A stretch of 64,000 nucleotides of DNA from Cephalotus follicularis (taxonomy: Eukaryota; Streptophyta; Magnoliopsida; Oxalidales; Cephalotaceae). This document shows positions 34,400-48,200 of the stretch, one piece after another. The stretch lies in assembly GCA_001972305.1 (NCBI GenBank), contig BDDD01002258.1:26609-90608 (forward strand). The letters run 5' to 3'. Positions within the stretch are counted from its first letter, which is position 1; every line of letters begins with the position of its first letter. The notes under the pieces are model-generated. The model did no database searches, had not been told where the DNA came from, and worked only from the letters and a program-made list of their open reading frames with translations. The position numbers were made by a program, and so were the translations under genes.

Positions 34400-36290
34400 A
34401 TTTGTTATATTTTATAAATATAATATATTTAATCATCTATATAAAAATTATTATTATTTTGATAGAAAATATATGAATATTTATCAATAAACTAGACAAA
34501 CAATATAAAGTGATAATAGATAATTTTATAGAGGACTAATAAATACTAAATATAAGATGTGTTTTTCTAAGTATAAATGTAAAAGTTTTTCATTTAAATT
34601 CAAAATTAAATGTGATGCTTGATAAAAAAGAATTATATAATTTGAAGTGTTACCTACCAATGATTTTTATTAATAAATACGCACATAAAAAAGTTTTAAA
34701 TGAGTTTTATATGTGGTGCATGTGTGTGATTATATTACTATTGTTATAACATACTAAATTAACTCTTTAAAATTCACATCTTTCCCTCATTTTTAATTTT
34801 AATTTCAATTTCAATGTGGGATAAACAACATTGATTGTTTAACAAAACTATTAATTTCAATAATATTCAAAGAAAGATTAAATACTTTAGTAATATCATC
34901 TAAAACGAAAATACTATAAATTCCATCAGCCCTTTTTTTTTTGGATTGCTTGGAAGAGATTAATTCTAAATAATTAATTAAGAATAAAAATAATTTAATC
35001 TAAAGTCAAATCACTTTGATTTTATTTTCACCTTTGCATCATTTTTTTTCCTTACTTTTATCTTTTGAATTACTAATAAATTCATTCAGTTACGAATAAT
35101 TTTTTTTATCAATTATATATAGTAAAAAGACATGAATTTATGTTAATTCATTACAACTTTGACCATCAATAATATGTGTTGACTCATCTAAATTATTAAT
35201 GAATTTTTTATATGGACAAACTGAATATGTTGTATGGCATTAGATACTAAATTATGATTAAATGTTGGATCACCTAAAACCAACATTTTTACATCGTTGA
35301 ATTTGATAATCTATACATGTTCATTTTTATATAACAATTGTAATGATTAAATCAATTTTTTTCATATATCCACTTATAACGGTCCAAATTATTATATAAA
35401 AACGAAATAGTTAGAAGTATACAATCGAGTTCGAAATATATATATTAAATCTAACTGTCGGATTTATAAAATAAAAATCTTAGGAATATCAATTTTAATT
35501 GATCTAATACTTAAGTATGATCCAATATCTAAATTAATCAAATATTTTTTTCTAATATTTAATATAAATCAAAGAAAAATAAATAACAAAGAAAAAAAAT
35601 TATTTGACCGAAACTGAAGAAGGTCTATTGAAGACTATTTAAATAAGATCAAAAAAGACATATTCTAGATGCTCGTTAAGGTAATTTTTCAGTTTTATCT
35701 TTGTATTGTTGCAAATATTATTTTTTCATCGTTTTTCTTTATTTAATTTATAAGAAAGTAAAAGAAAATATTGTTCTTTTTTACAATTTCACCAACATTT
35801 TTTTTGTTCAAAATAAAATAAAAAATTTCTCAACATTACGTACCGTAAACTTGAAATCTAATTCAAAAGTAGAGAAAGGTTCTATATTTGCTTAATAATA
35901 AGCACTAGTCAACCCTAGTCAAGGGGCATAGTACAAACAAAGTAAAGACTTTTTATAATTAATCCAATGATTAAAAAGAATAATGATTTTTTTTTCTAAA
36001 TATTTATTTTGAATTTATTTTTGAATAATGTAACACTTAATAATAAATAATACGTTACTTGATAAGAAATGAATACATCTAATATTATGACATATGACGC
36101 AGAAACAAATTCAAAACAAAAATTAAAGAAGAAATAAAAATTCAATGAATATTAATATATTATAAAATCATTTTGATGATAATGAATACTGTAATCGACT
36201 CTATTTTCTTACCCACGACAACTTCCCTAAGAAGCTAATAAAAGTGGAACAACAACAATTACAAAGCAACTTCGCCAACAAGGTGTTCAA
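34400..36290. other. Very AT-rich divergent intergenic region
   Basis: Roughly 1.9 kb between the divergent SPX (minus) and RDR6 (plus) genes. No coding resemblance. It should contain both upstream regulatory regions; no transposon ends were identified. Confidence 0.55.
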
Positions 36291-36302
36291 TATATATATA
36301 TA
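36291..36302 (+). promoter_or_regulatory. TATA box candidate of RDR6
   Basis: TATATATATATA precedes a pyrimidine-rich leader (CACTCTTCACTCACAC, then a CT run near 36403-36419) typical of plant 5' UTRs. The transcription start would be near 36325-36340. Confidence 0.5.
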
Positions 36303-36478
36303 ACAACCAGACATAAGAACATCCACGTTTATTTATTGATGTTTCTCTCACTCTTCACTCACACTACTCAGTAGCCATTTCAATTTGTCTCTCAAACACT
36401 ACTCTCTCTCTCTCTCTCTGTTTGTCTCTCTCCCTACAAGGATACTGGTTTCGTTTTGGCTTCAAAAACAATCTCCAG

Positions 36479-38965
36479 GTTTGTATTTCAGTTTCCTTAA
36501 TCAGTGATACTTTTTTAACATCATTTGTGTGGTTCACGTTTCTGGGTTAAATAATACTAATTAATAATTGTTCCTGGTTATGTAAAATAATGCTAGATTT
36601 GTACATTTCTTTGTTTTCGTTCAATGGGTCTGTTTTAACGTTCATCGTGGGTTCATGTACATGCTGCTTACCTACTACTTAGTAAAATGTTATTCTCATA
36701 ATAAACAAAGTTGCAGTATTAATTTCTTCGTTTTGATTAATGGGTTTGGTTCAACATTCTGTTTGGTTGCCAAGAAAGTGTGGGAAAATGAAAAGAGGAA
36801 AATCAAATTTTGGTTTTTGTGTTGTGCGTGCGTCTCTGTGTATTTTTTAAATTGGCATACTTTCAGACCCAGACTCACTTACCACTCTCTTTTATATTGA
36901 ATTACAGAAAATCTAAGAGAGCATTCTCCGGAGACTGAGTATTTGCAGGCTAGTTTCTCCGGCAGCCATAGTGCATTTCGACGTTGAGTTAGTGAATTCT
37001 GTTTCAAATATTTTTATTTCTTTTGGTTTTATTGCTCTGTGATTAAGAACTACTATTTTACTTCTTCTGTGCCAATAAGTATTCTAACATTGAGAATTAG
37101 AACAGAAATAACGTATTTTTGTTCTTTCTTTACTGTAAAAATTAAAACTCAACCATTTATTAGAAAGACAGAAAAAAAAAAAAGGAAGAGAAGAGGAATT
37201 CAGGTGGTAAAAAATTAATTTGTAATGGTGTTTAAAGGTGCTCCTTTAACATTGGCCAGCAATTCATTAATTCTAGCGACCAGCTCAGTCGGAGCATTTG
37301 AAGTTGTTTAAATTGAGTCTAGATTAAGGGAAAATTGTTGAAGTTATATGGGTGAAGCATGATTGAGAAACATATGGCAACATTTGGCTTTGGTTCATGA
37401 TCAGAATCAAAGACTGGTGCTAAGGCCTTAGTTTGCTAATAAAACAGCCTAACAGCACCAAGTTAAAATTTGTGTGCATCAATATGATACAAGGATAGGA
37501 TGTTGAAATTTAATTTTGAACTTTGATGGCAACACACGCGCGCGCGCACACACATAAAGGGGAGAGTTAAATATTATTATAATAGTAAAACAATGTATAA
37601 ATATTAGGTTATTTCATTTATCTTCAATGTACAAGGGAATTCCATCCCAGCATTTAAGATTCCTTAAAGCAAACAGTAGAATTAGAATGACCATTCTATT
37701 ACAGCAAGATCATTCAATGACTGCATGGCATCAGAATCACCATCAACCTAGTCGAATCCTTCATACCAAATATGGCCAATTTGTTTGGCTTGGAAATTGG
37801 AGGCATCTAATCAATTCGTATAGTTGTATCTCTTTTGTTTAGTCGTGGAGAAAGTATGGGGAAATAAATTTTTACGATATTCTTTATCAGTTTAATGGGA
37901 ATAAGAAGGAAGGTTATATTGTCGGGTTTGGCTCATTTTAATTGCTGTGAAGTTATGAGATTAAAAGTTAGGATTTGATTTTATCCTGCATTTTGTGATT
38001 TACGATTGAGACCATTTTTAATGTGTCTGTGTGTGCACTCAATGTGCGTTGAGGAGGAGACGCTGTAGTGAAATTTTAATAGTGTAAGATTTTTAACCTT
38101 TATAAATTGCCGAAAGAGTTGTAGTTAAAGACCCTGGAAAATAATATTTTTGAAGTATGTATTTATTGCCTATGGAGACAATATATTTTGTTTATTTTGG
38201 TTCACTCAAGTTGTTTGAGAAATATGTATATTCATATTCTAGTCTTGCACACAATGATGTTGGCTGCCTGGTAGAACATCTTCTGAGTTTGATTTCTGTT
38301 GATTTTTTTGGGTAAAATTCTTGGTACTGCAAAATGACTTTCAATTTTAGTGATTTTTTGTTGCTTGTGAATCATTGGTAAGATATTGTCTTTTAACACC
38401 CTTTTTCCTTTGGCAGATAAGATGAGTCAGTGGTAATCTTGTTATTTTTGGGGGAATTTGGCTTCTATAGTAATAAACTTCAGGGAGGTAATGTTGAGAA
38501 TCAGTTTGTGTTATTGAGCTGATAATTCTCTCTCTCTCTCTCTTTTTTTTTTCCTTTTGCCTTATCCTTCATTGTGGGGCTGGGGAGGAGGGTTTTTTTT
38601 AAAGCTTAGATTGCATCATTATAATTTTTTTTCCTTCTTAGGTTTCTTTAAAGATGCCCTGTTTGGTTATTAGAAAACCTGAAGACAAAAAATAATTCTC
38701 ATTATTAATTTCGGGAAAAAAAATCTTTGAAAACTTATGTTTGAGTTTGGTGAATGCTTCCTTTTTGATGATATAAGCTGCATAGAACATAAGGTTATTC
38801 CTTCTCTACTCCCCTTCTCTCATTTATCTAAATAACTGAAGGTTATGCATTAGTCTTGTGTTGAATGGTAATATGATTCCCAGGTCAGAAGAAACTACTA
38901 TTGTTATAGTTGATCTTTGTTTATTGCATTGTTCTCATGCTTTTTTTTTTTGTTTCAAATTTCAG
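36479..38965 (+). other. Likely 5'-UTR intron of RDR6
   Basis: A donor (CTCCAG|GTTTGT) follows the CT-rich leader, and an acceptor (AATTTCAG|GTTTC) lies 60 bases before the RDR6 start codon, giving a 2487-base intron. It is inferred from splice consensus and from the absence of coding sequence between. An additional leader exon near 36908-36950 is possible (ACAG at one side, GCAG|GCTAG at the other). Confidence 0.55.
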
Positions 38966-39025
38966 GTTTCTAGCTGAAGATTTAACTTAGTCTCTGGAAT
39001 TGGAAGTGGTGAATACTTGGCAAAA

Positions 39026-42000
39026 ATGGAGCCAGGAGGAAATGAAAAGATGGTGGTAACTCAAGTTAGTTTGGGTGGATTTGACAGTCATGTCAGAGCA
39101 AAAGATCTTGTGATGTTCTTGGAGGATGAAATTGGGCTTGTTTGGCGATGTAGACTGAAGACTTCTTGGACCCCTCCAGAGTCTTATCCGAGTTTTGAGA
39201 TCACTGACACCACAGACATCCAGAGAACAGATGATTACAATAAGGTGGAGCCCCACGCATTTGTGCATTTTGCTTTGCCTGACTCAGAAGCTAGTGTTGT
39301 GGAAAAAGCAGGGCGTTGTGATCTCTTTCTCAATAATCAACCGTTGAAGGTTAGTCTGGGGCCTCAAAATCCATATCGCTTGAATCAGAGGAGGAGGGAT
39401 ACTTATCCATTCAGGTTATGTGATGTGTATGTTGAGATTGGTAACTTGGTTGGCCAAGGTGAATTCTTTGTTGGTTGGAGAGGACCCAAGAAGGGGGTTG
39501 ATTTTTTAGTGGATCCTTTTGACGGGAGATGCAGACTCTGTTTTTCAAGGGAAACTGCTTTCTCCTTCAAAAGCACTACCGAGTATGCAGTGATAGAGTG
39601 TAATTTCAAGATGGAGTTCTTGGTGAGAGATATCAATGAGATCACGCAGTATGAAGATTCAGGGTATCTAGTTATTCTAATGCAGCTGGATTCGTCACCT
39701 TGGGTTTGGTATAGAACTGCGGATGATGATATTGAAGAAACATATCCATTTGAGATGTTGGATGACGAAGATCCTTGGATTCGAACAACAGATATTACAC
39801 CAAGTGGGGCCATTGGTCGATGCAATTATTATAGAATTTCAATTCCTCCTCGCCACGGTCCAAAGTTGAGGAGGGCAATGAATTATCTCAGAGAGCAAAG
39901 GGTACAGGAGGTCTTCCTCAGACGGCCACTCAAGATTAGCGATGAACCTGATTTTGGGATGCCCATGTCAGATCATTTCTACTGCATTCATTACAAGGAA
40001 GGGGTATCCTTTGAGATAATGTTCCTTGTGAATGCTGTGATGCACAAAGGAATATTCAATCAGCACCAGTTGTCTGACAGTTTCTTTGATCTGTTGCGAG
40101 TTCAACCTAAGGAGATCAATGTGGCTGCGCTAAAACACATATGGACGTATAAACGGCCAGTGTTTGATGCTTGCAAGCGGCTGAAACATGTTCAAGAATG
40201 GTTGCTAAAAGACCCGAAGCATTTTATGAGCCCAAGACAGATGGATAATATTGTAGAAATTCGAAGATTATTCATCACTCCAACCAGAGCTTATTGTCGT
40301 CCACCAGAAGCTGAACTCTCCAATAGGGTTATCCGGCAATATAAAGAAGTTGCTGATCGGTTTTTAAGAGTTACCTTCATGGATGAAGGCTTGCAGGCAA
40401 TCAGTTCTAACGTTCTTAAATACCATGTCTCTCCCATTGTAAGGGAAATAACATCGATGTCCTTCCGTCAGAATACGCGAGTGTTCAAAAGGGTGTCATC
40501 CATTCTGACACATGGGTTTTATTTATGCGGTCGGAAATACTCTTTTCTAGCCTTTTCTTCCAATCAGTTGAGGGATAATTCTGCCTGGTTTTTTGCTGAA
40601 GACAAGAGCCTAAGTGTGCCTCACATCATTAGTTGGATGGGGAAGTTCTCAGACAAGAACGTTGCCAAATGTGCGGCTAGGATGGGACAGTGTTTTTCAT
40701 CTACTTATGCAACTGTGGAGGTTCCATCATTTGAGGTCGATTTTGATCTTCCCGATGTAGAAAGGAATGGGTATACGTTCTCTGATGGAATCGGCATGAT
40801 TACTCCTGGTCTTTCCTTGGAAGTTGCCAAGAAATTGAAGTTGGACATGGAATTACCTTGTGCTTATCAGATTAGATATGCTGGTTGCAAAGGGGTTGTG
40901 GCCTGTTGGCCAGAAAAAAATGATGGGATCCGACTGTCTTTGAGGCCCAGTATGAATAAATTCAAGTCCAAACACACGACCTTGGAGATATGCTCCTGGA
41001 CTAGGTTTCAACCTGGTTTCCTTAACAGGCAGATAGTGACTTTGCTGTCAACGTTGGGTGTTCCAGATGAGATTTTTTGGACTATGCAGGATTCTATGGT
41101 TTCTAAGTTAGACCAAATTCTCGTGGACACTGATGCTGCATTTGATGTTCTCACTTCATCTTGTGCTGACCAAGGATCTACAGCAGCAATAATGTTAAGT
41201 GCAGGCTTCAAGCCTCGTAAAGAACCTCATTTACGAGGCATGCTAACTTGCATCAGAGCAGGACAGCTTTGGGGTCTTAGGGAAAAGGCTAGGATCTTTG
41301 TTTCCTCTGGGAGGTGGTTGATGGGTTGTATGGATGAGCTCGGTGTCCTTGAAAAAGGTCAATGCTTTATCCAAGTGTCTACCCCAGCTCTTGAGAACTG
41401 TTTCGTAAAGCACGGATCAAAATTCAGTGAGCCAAAGAGAAATCTCCAAGTGGTGAAGGGGCGTGTGGTGGTAGCAAAAAATCCTTGTCTTCACCCAGGG
41501 GACATCCGGTTGCTTGAAGCTGTTGATGCCCCTGGTTTGCATCATTTGTACGACTGTCTGGTTTTCCCCCAAAAGGGGGATAGACCACACGCACACGAGG
41601 CTTCTGGAAGTGATTTGGATGGGGACCTCTACTTTGTTACCTGGGATGAAAAGCTTATCCCCCCAAGAGAGGAGCCTCCCATGGAATACGATGCTGGAGG
41701 AGCCAAAACTACAAGACGCAAAGTCACACATGAGGTAATTGACTGTCCAATTAAATTATATACCGATTATGAGGTCTTTATTGGCCCATAGTTGCTTTCT
41801 TTTGTAGATATAGTCTCATTTGTTCTCTTAAGTGCCTTCTTTTGTTGGGTGACACTGTCATGTTTGCTCTGCAACATGTTGTGTTGTTACACATTAACAC
41901 TGTAGTCTCAATAAAATAACGGTGTTTATCCCCTGTTCATTACAGGAAATAAAGGATTTCTTTGCAAAAAACATTGCAAATGAGAACCTGGGGCCAATCT

Positions 42001-42821
42001 GCAATGCGCATGTGGTTCACGCAGACTGTAGTGAACTTGGGGCGTTGGATGATAAATGCCTTAAACTAGCAGATTTGGCAGCCATTGCAGTGGATTTTCC
42101 CAAGACCGGGAAGCTTGTAACTATGCCCCCAGAGCTAAAACCAAAATTGTATCCTGATTTTATGGGAAAAGAGGAGCATCAATCATACAAGTCAACCAAG
42201 ATTTTGGGAAGACTCCATCGCTGGATAAAAGATGCTTACAGTGAAGAAATCTCTACACCGTCCGAGCTCATTTTTGATCCAGGTGACATCCCTTATGATA
42301 CAGATCTTGAGGTGTTGGGATCTGCTGATTTTATCATGGATGCATGGGATCAGAAGCGCTCCTATGATGGGCAGCTCAATGGGCTTCTATGGCAGTACAA
42401 GGTAAATAGGGAAGAAGAAATTGTGACTGGACACATATGGTCGATGCCAAAACACACCAGCAGGAAGTACGGAGACCTGAAGGAGAAGCTCCAACATTCT
42501 TATGGTTCCCTAAAGAAAGATTATAGGCAAAAATTTGAGAATGTGGAGGAAGATTTTGAGCAACTTTCTGCTGATGAGAAAAACAAGTTGTATGAGTGCA
42601 AGGCTTCAGCGTGGTACCAGGTCACTTACCATCCTGAATGGGTAAAGAAATCACGGGAACTGCAAGAGCCGAATGGTGCAGCAAATGTAGTGATGTTGAG
42701 TTTTGCCTGGATTGCAGCTGACTACCTTGCTCGGATCAAAATAAGGTGCCGAAGTCAGAAGAACATTGACTCTGCCAAGCCAGTGAACTCTCTGCTAAAA
42801 TACCTTACTGATCGGATATGA
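39026..42821 (+). CDS. RDR6: RNA-dependent RNA polymerase 6
   Basis: Copies aberrant or cleaved single-stranded RNA into dsRNA for DCL4/DCL2, producing tasiRNAs and secondary siRNAs in post-transcriptional silencing and antiviral defence. It works with SGS3 in cytoplasmic bodies. Two coding exons (39026-41734, 41946-42821; donor GAG|GTAATT, acceptor TTACAG|GAAATA) give 1194 residues, essentially the usual RDR6 length. Seen: the N-terminal RRM-like region (VVTQVSLGGFDSHVRAKDL), the family signature WRCRLKTSWTPPESYPSFEI, the RdRP catalytic core with DLDGD at about 863-867 (nt 41612-41626), and the RDR6-type C-terminus. The start is the ATG in CAAAAATGG; an upstream in-frame TTG is not a plausible start. 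The one-intron coding structure is the known RDR6 layout. No stop or frameshift was seen. Confidence 0.96.
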
Positions 42822-44400
42822 CCATCATATTGGATCTGATAAAAGAGATACTTTATGGCTATACTAGACTCAGCGGCCCCAAGGCCACTCTGCCATGGTT
42901 TAGGTTAAGCTGTCTTGCTGTTATGTTATATGGTGTTGGATTTGGAATTATGATTTTCTTGGTGATGCAATTTATGTTTCTTGATTGTGTTCCAACTTTT
43001 GCAGTAATTTTCAGTGCTCTGTTTAGAATTTCTAGAGTTCATAGGCAGGCCACTTTTTAGTTATCTAATCTGTGTTAGAATCTCAGTGGGAGGGTTTAAC
43101 TTTATCAGCTATTTGATTCTATCCATGTTGTTTATCCCAGAATTCCTTTGACAAAATAAGCATAAGAAAAACATTAATTAGATTGATTATGATGACAAAA
43201 CCATCTTTGTTAAAGTCATAGACAACATGGTGACACTTTTTGGCTTTTGGTGAAACCACCTTTGAGATCAGTATTTTTAATATTTGATGCTGCTGAAATA
43301 TCTGTAAGCACGTCATGCACGCAGCTTTGAAGCAAACTCTAATCGAAGACACCAAGAAAATCTCTTAATGTGTGGCCTCTATGGGGCTCAGTTACAGAAT
43401 ACGTATTTTTTGTCCTATGATAGATTTTTGTTTTGACCTATGATAACAAAAGCAATATATATTAAGGTAATCTTAATTATTTTCTTTGTTTCTTCTGAGA
43501 AATCTTTTGTATGAGAAATCAGGAAAATAGTAGACATTCATGCATCATTGATTGATGACTTTAAGACTTGGATCACTGGAGGTAAAAGAAAATCCAATTT
43601 GGACTCAACACTGTCATTTAACCAAAACTGAATATGAATAACAAAACTGATTATAGGGGCATTGAATAAACAAAACTGAATATGACATAATAGAAAGGCA
43701 ATATGTTTATCAAATATCAAAACTGAATATGAATATGAATATGAATATGAATGTGAATGTTTTATTTCCTGTCAGGAGAGAAACATAGGGGCATTGAAAG
43801 ATTCTGTTGGAATGTAACCCATCATAACTCTGTACTTGTAATTAAATCATTGAAGCTGCCTGCATTAAACAAGTGATTAAATAAAGGCAAGCGTAGACTA
43901 TATAAATAGACCCGATTCAGTGCAATCTTTCCTCGGCTAGAACTCGACAGAACCTCGAATGCCATGTAAGTCATTAGCACGGATTACTAGTGAATCTAGT
44001 TGGACTACTAGTAAATCTAATTCTTTCAGAGGATCAGAAAACGCTAGAGGGAAATAACTTTTGAGAGGACATACTGGATTGTATAACATGATTATAGAGA
44101 CCTATACGAATCCGAGCAGTGCACAGAGAGGTAAGGTTACTGATAAGATTATGAATATGGATATGGTTATGGATAGAGAATCCCAAGACAGATTCTTTTT
44201 AAGGAGGAGAGGATGTAGTTTTAGCATATAATTGCTCGCATAACACGGTAGTTACGGATTTTATGATGTTGATTGCGAATATAGATATGTATGGTATGAA
44301 AGTATTTCAACATTCATATGTATGTATAGTATGTTTGTTTATGGTATTTGTATGTATGATGGTAGAGTTAACGAGAGACGAACTCAAATATATTTTCTCA
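42822..44400. other. RDR6 3' UTR and intergenic DNA
   Basis: Follows the RDR6 stop codon. The first 250 bases or so are presumably 3' UTR. A short GAATAT/GAATGT hexamer array lies at about 43727-43760. Otherwise no gene or terminal repeat was recognised up to the CACTA element. Confidence 0.5.
43727..43760 (+). repeat. Hexanucleotide microsatellite (GAATAT)n
   Basis: About four tandem GAATAT units followed by two GAATGT units. Confidence 0.8.
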
Positions 44401-44403
44401 TAA

Positions 44404-44540
44404 CACTACAAGAAAACAGGGCAATGGCGAGGGCATGGCGAGAGCGCTTGAATCCCCTCGCCGTTGAGCCGGGTTTTGTTTTGCTTTTTTAAAAGGCATG
44501 GCGAGGGCACTAGTACCCTCACCATGCCCTCGCCGTGCCC
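44404..44540 (+). repeat. CACTA 5' terminal repeat and subterminal array
   Basis: The terminal CACTACAAG is followed by repeated GGCGAGGGCA and CCCTCGCCGT/CCCTCACCAT units in alternating orientation. Confidence 0.88.
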
Positions 44541-45263
44541 TATACCTAGACCCGACACTTTGTTTTTTTCTTCTTCTCACTCGCACTTTTCTCTCTTCTC
44601 TCTTTTTCTTCTCACTTGCGCTCTTCTCTCTTCTCTCTGTTGCAAATCGCCGCCAGTTCTTCTTGCGCACACACCGCACCTTCACTCCACCGCCAGTTCT
44701 TCTTGCACACACACCGCACCTTCACTCCACCGCCAGTTCATGTAGCGCAGAGCACCTTCACTCCACCGCAAGCACGCATCGCCACGGAGCAGATCGGACT
44801 GACGCTCCATCGCACCCACAGCCCCACCGTGCAAAGTACCTCTCACTGACTGCCGCTCACCACCGCACTCACAGGTTAGCCGAATCTGCTCCTCTCCTCT
44901 ATCAGGTTTTTTTTTTAATTTAATGTTATTTAATTTAATGTTATTTATTATATTTTTTAATTTGTGTAGATTATATATACGTATATATTGTGTGTATATA
45001 TATATATATACTGCTTTTTTTATATACATATATGAATACTATATATAAGTATTCATCTTCTATTTTACTTTGCTATTGTGTTATATGTGTTATATGTTAG
45101 TTTCAAAATTCACCGCTTAAAATCATATTGGCATAACACACTTGTGAATCCTATTTTAGTAGTCTATATGTATACTATTGTGTTACATTGTTTTTATTCA
45201 TAAAAAACATCTTAATCGTTTCTTGAATATAATTGAAAGCCTTAGATGTGAGTTCTTACAGAT

Positions 45264-48200
45264 ATGCCTCACAGAGTCACACGTTCCTTTATACCTGGAG
45301 ATTCCACCATACCCTCTGGATCTCCGCTTCCCGAGACGGACTCCATGGAGTTAGATAGACGGGAGCAGGATACCGATGTTCCCAGTGCTAATAAGAAAAT
45401 TTGTTATGTCGCGATATTCTGTTATTCATATTGTCGAAACTTTTTTTGTTATATATGTTTACAGTGAAACGTAACCATGATTTTGAATCAGGTTCTCATC
45501 AGCGACGGATTAGGGGAGCTAGTAGGGGGGCTGACTTGCCCCCGTAGAGGGTTGATTCTAGGCCTATTCGGCATATTAGTTCCAATGGGTAAGTAACTAG
45601 TAATTTAAGTACATTTTTTTTAAAAGTAACCTATGATGTCGGTGCTAATATTTGTTTAATTACAGGTGTTTTGAGGAGATGGACGTAAAGAACACCATAG
45701 CGTCCATCATCAAGAGCAGAATACTACAACCACGGATCACGTGGAGACAGTGGTCTGATTCAGAGAAGGAACTACTGTGGGAGAACCTGTTGGTGGGTAA
45801 AACTGTTGCAGTTAACAACCAATATTATTCAGGATTTTTTTTAACCTCGTTGTTTGACACTGATGTTTTGTAGGACTACTTCCAGTTTCTTCCATTTGAT
45901 GCACACAGCAGACTTCCATTCTACAGTTACGTGCAGAAGAATTACCTGAAGTGGATGCGTAACTTTAGGAGGAAGGCAATGACGGGCGCTGGTGTGCAGC
46001 AGATAAGCCCTGAGTGCATGCGGCATGGCCCTACAGAGATACCATGGCCAGTGTGGGATGAAATGGTGAACAAGTGGATGTCCAAGGAATCTCAGAGGCG
46101 GGCAAGAACAAATGTCGCCAATAGAACGAACGAAGCACACACCACCTACACTGGCGGTAGTCACACGATGGAGAGACAGCTTCAGATTGGTGTAAGTAAT
46201 AAACTTCATTTGTAATTATGGTAACAAACTTAATTTGTGTTTGAAACTTATTCAAGATAGAATTTGACTTGCAGGAGTCAAAGGGGAAAGACTTTGATGA
46301 TGTATTTTACGACACACATCGGAGGGCGGGAGATGATACTCTTCCACCTCCTATTGTAGTGGAGAGGCTGGTGAGTCATAAACTGTAATGAATATGTCAA
46401 TTACCGTTTATATGTCAATCACTTAACTGATTAATCTTGTATTTCTTTGTAGGAGAAGTATCGGTCTGCTGCCGGGGCGGATACTGGTGAGGGATCCGAC
46501 TTTACTAGAAGGGCGGCTCCCTTCGACGTTGTGTGACACGCTCGGACCCAGCCCGGCTGGGATCCGCTGCGCCCGCTACGAGGCCAAGCCTTCCATCAGA
46601 GACTCACCCCGTAGTTTCAGCAGATTAGAGTTTCAGAAATACATTTTTAAGCAGAGAAATTCTTCAAAACAGAAAGAAAATATAAAAATTTCTTGAAAAA
46701 CTTGAAAATAATTCTAACTCTTAAATTTTTATGAAAATTGGGCATGTAGCATTCATTTATCAAACTATGCCCCCTGTAAATAAAAACACAATTTATAAAA
46801 TCACACTCCCGAAGGAGGAAACAACTTGTAATGGGCTCAGCCCTCAGCAGATTATAATTTAAAAGCAGAAACAAATAAGGGTTGGGCTCTGCCTCAACCA
46901 TATTATCATAGCAGAAATCAAAAATAGGGCTCAGCCCTTTTTAAACCAACCAACACATATAAACATTTATCCAAAAACATAAGTAATGCAAAAAATTCAA
47001 ATGCATCAAAACGTGAATGATATGTATGTGTTGACTCTGGTAGGCATGCCCTTGTGGTCTCACCTCAGCAGACTGACTGACTCTAGCTGATAGAACTCAG
47101 CAGACTAACCTGTCAGAACTAAAAACAAAAAACAGAGGAGAGGGTTAGTCCACAGGACTAGTGAGATGGAACAAAAAGACTCCGCGGAGTTTTTTGCTCG
47201 CATATAAATATCTTTGCAGAAAAGATATAACAAAACTGTAAAACAACTGAAACAGAGTTTTTTAGAAACTGAATCAAAATACAATATCTGATTTATAAAA
47301 CAGATATAAAACGACTTAAACAGAATATAAAAACAAAACCGATTTAAAAACTGGTATTTCTAGAAATCAGCAGAAAAACCATATCAAAAAACCATATCAG
47401 AAAAACCAGATTCAAATCCTCAGATTTTTCATACATATAATAGTAACAGAGTTTAAACAGAAATAAATATATAGAGATGCCATGGGTCTACTAGGTAAGG
47501 TTGACGCCTGAGCCCTGTCGGGCAGAACGTCCAGCAGAAATAGTGGAAAGGACACCGTCGTGTCCAAGCATCAACAGAAAGTCATACACGTGTAGACAAA
47601 GCCTCTCATGGGCATCAGATATATATATAATACAATACCGAGATCACCATACATCTAAACATATTTAACAGATTTAGCAGATATAGAAATTACCACTATC
47701 TCAGAACAGATTTAAACAGATTCAAACAGATACAGAAATCATTTTTCTTTCAAGTACATATATAACTGAAAATATCGTCATAGTATGACTATCATCGTGC
47801 GAGCATTTGAAAACATTAAAAGAAAGTTTCAGACATTAAAACTTAAACAGATTTCAGAAATGAACTAAAACCAAGTTCATTCAGATACAGAAAAACAAAT
47901 AAACGAACACGCTTAAACATTTAAACCATATAAAAGCATTTCAGAATAAAAGGTTAAAGAAAGGCATTCCACTCACAGAACAGACGAGCGAGTCCCTCGA
48001 CTGGTCGCCTCCATGGCCGACCTCAAAGGCAGGATCCTCTGCCAACAGACAGACAGACAGACAAATAACAGACTATCAGAGTCAAACACGTACTAAGACG
48101 TGAAAAACATTATGCAATGAAATACGTGCAGATGTCAGAAAATTAAAACCGATCAAAACGGTCATCAGCAGCAGAAGTCTATTAGTTAAAAACATCGTTT

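Noticed and set aside
34235..34735. PHR1-binding site (GNATATNC) upstream of the SPX gene
   Set aside because: Expected for phosphate-starvation-induced SPX genes, but none was found by eye in 500 bases upstream.
39017..39025. In-frame TTG upstream of RDR6 as a start
   Set aside because: Plant nuclear genes start at ATG, and the ATG at 39026 has a good context and the expected N-terminus.
44464..44923. Overlapping plus-strand frames at the CACTA 5' end rich in Ser, Leu and His
   Set aside because: Low-complexity translation of the CT-rich leader; the recognisable CACTA ORF starts later.
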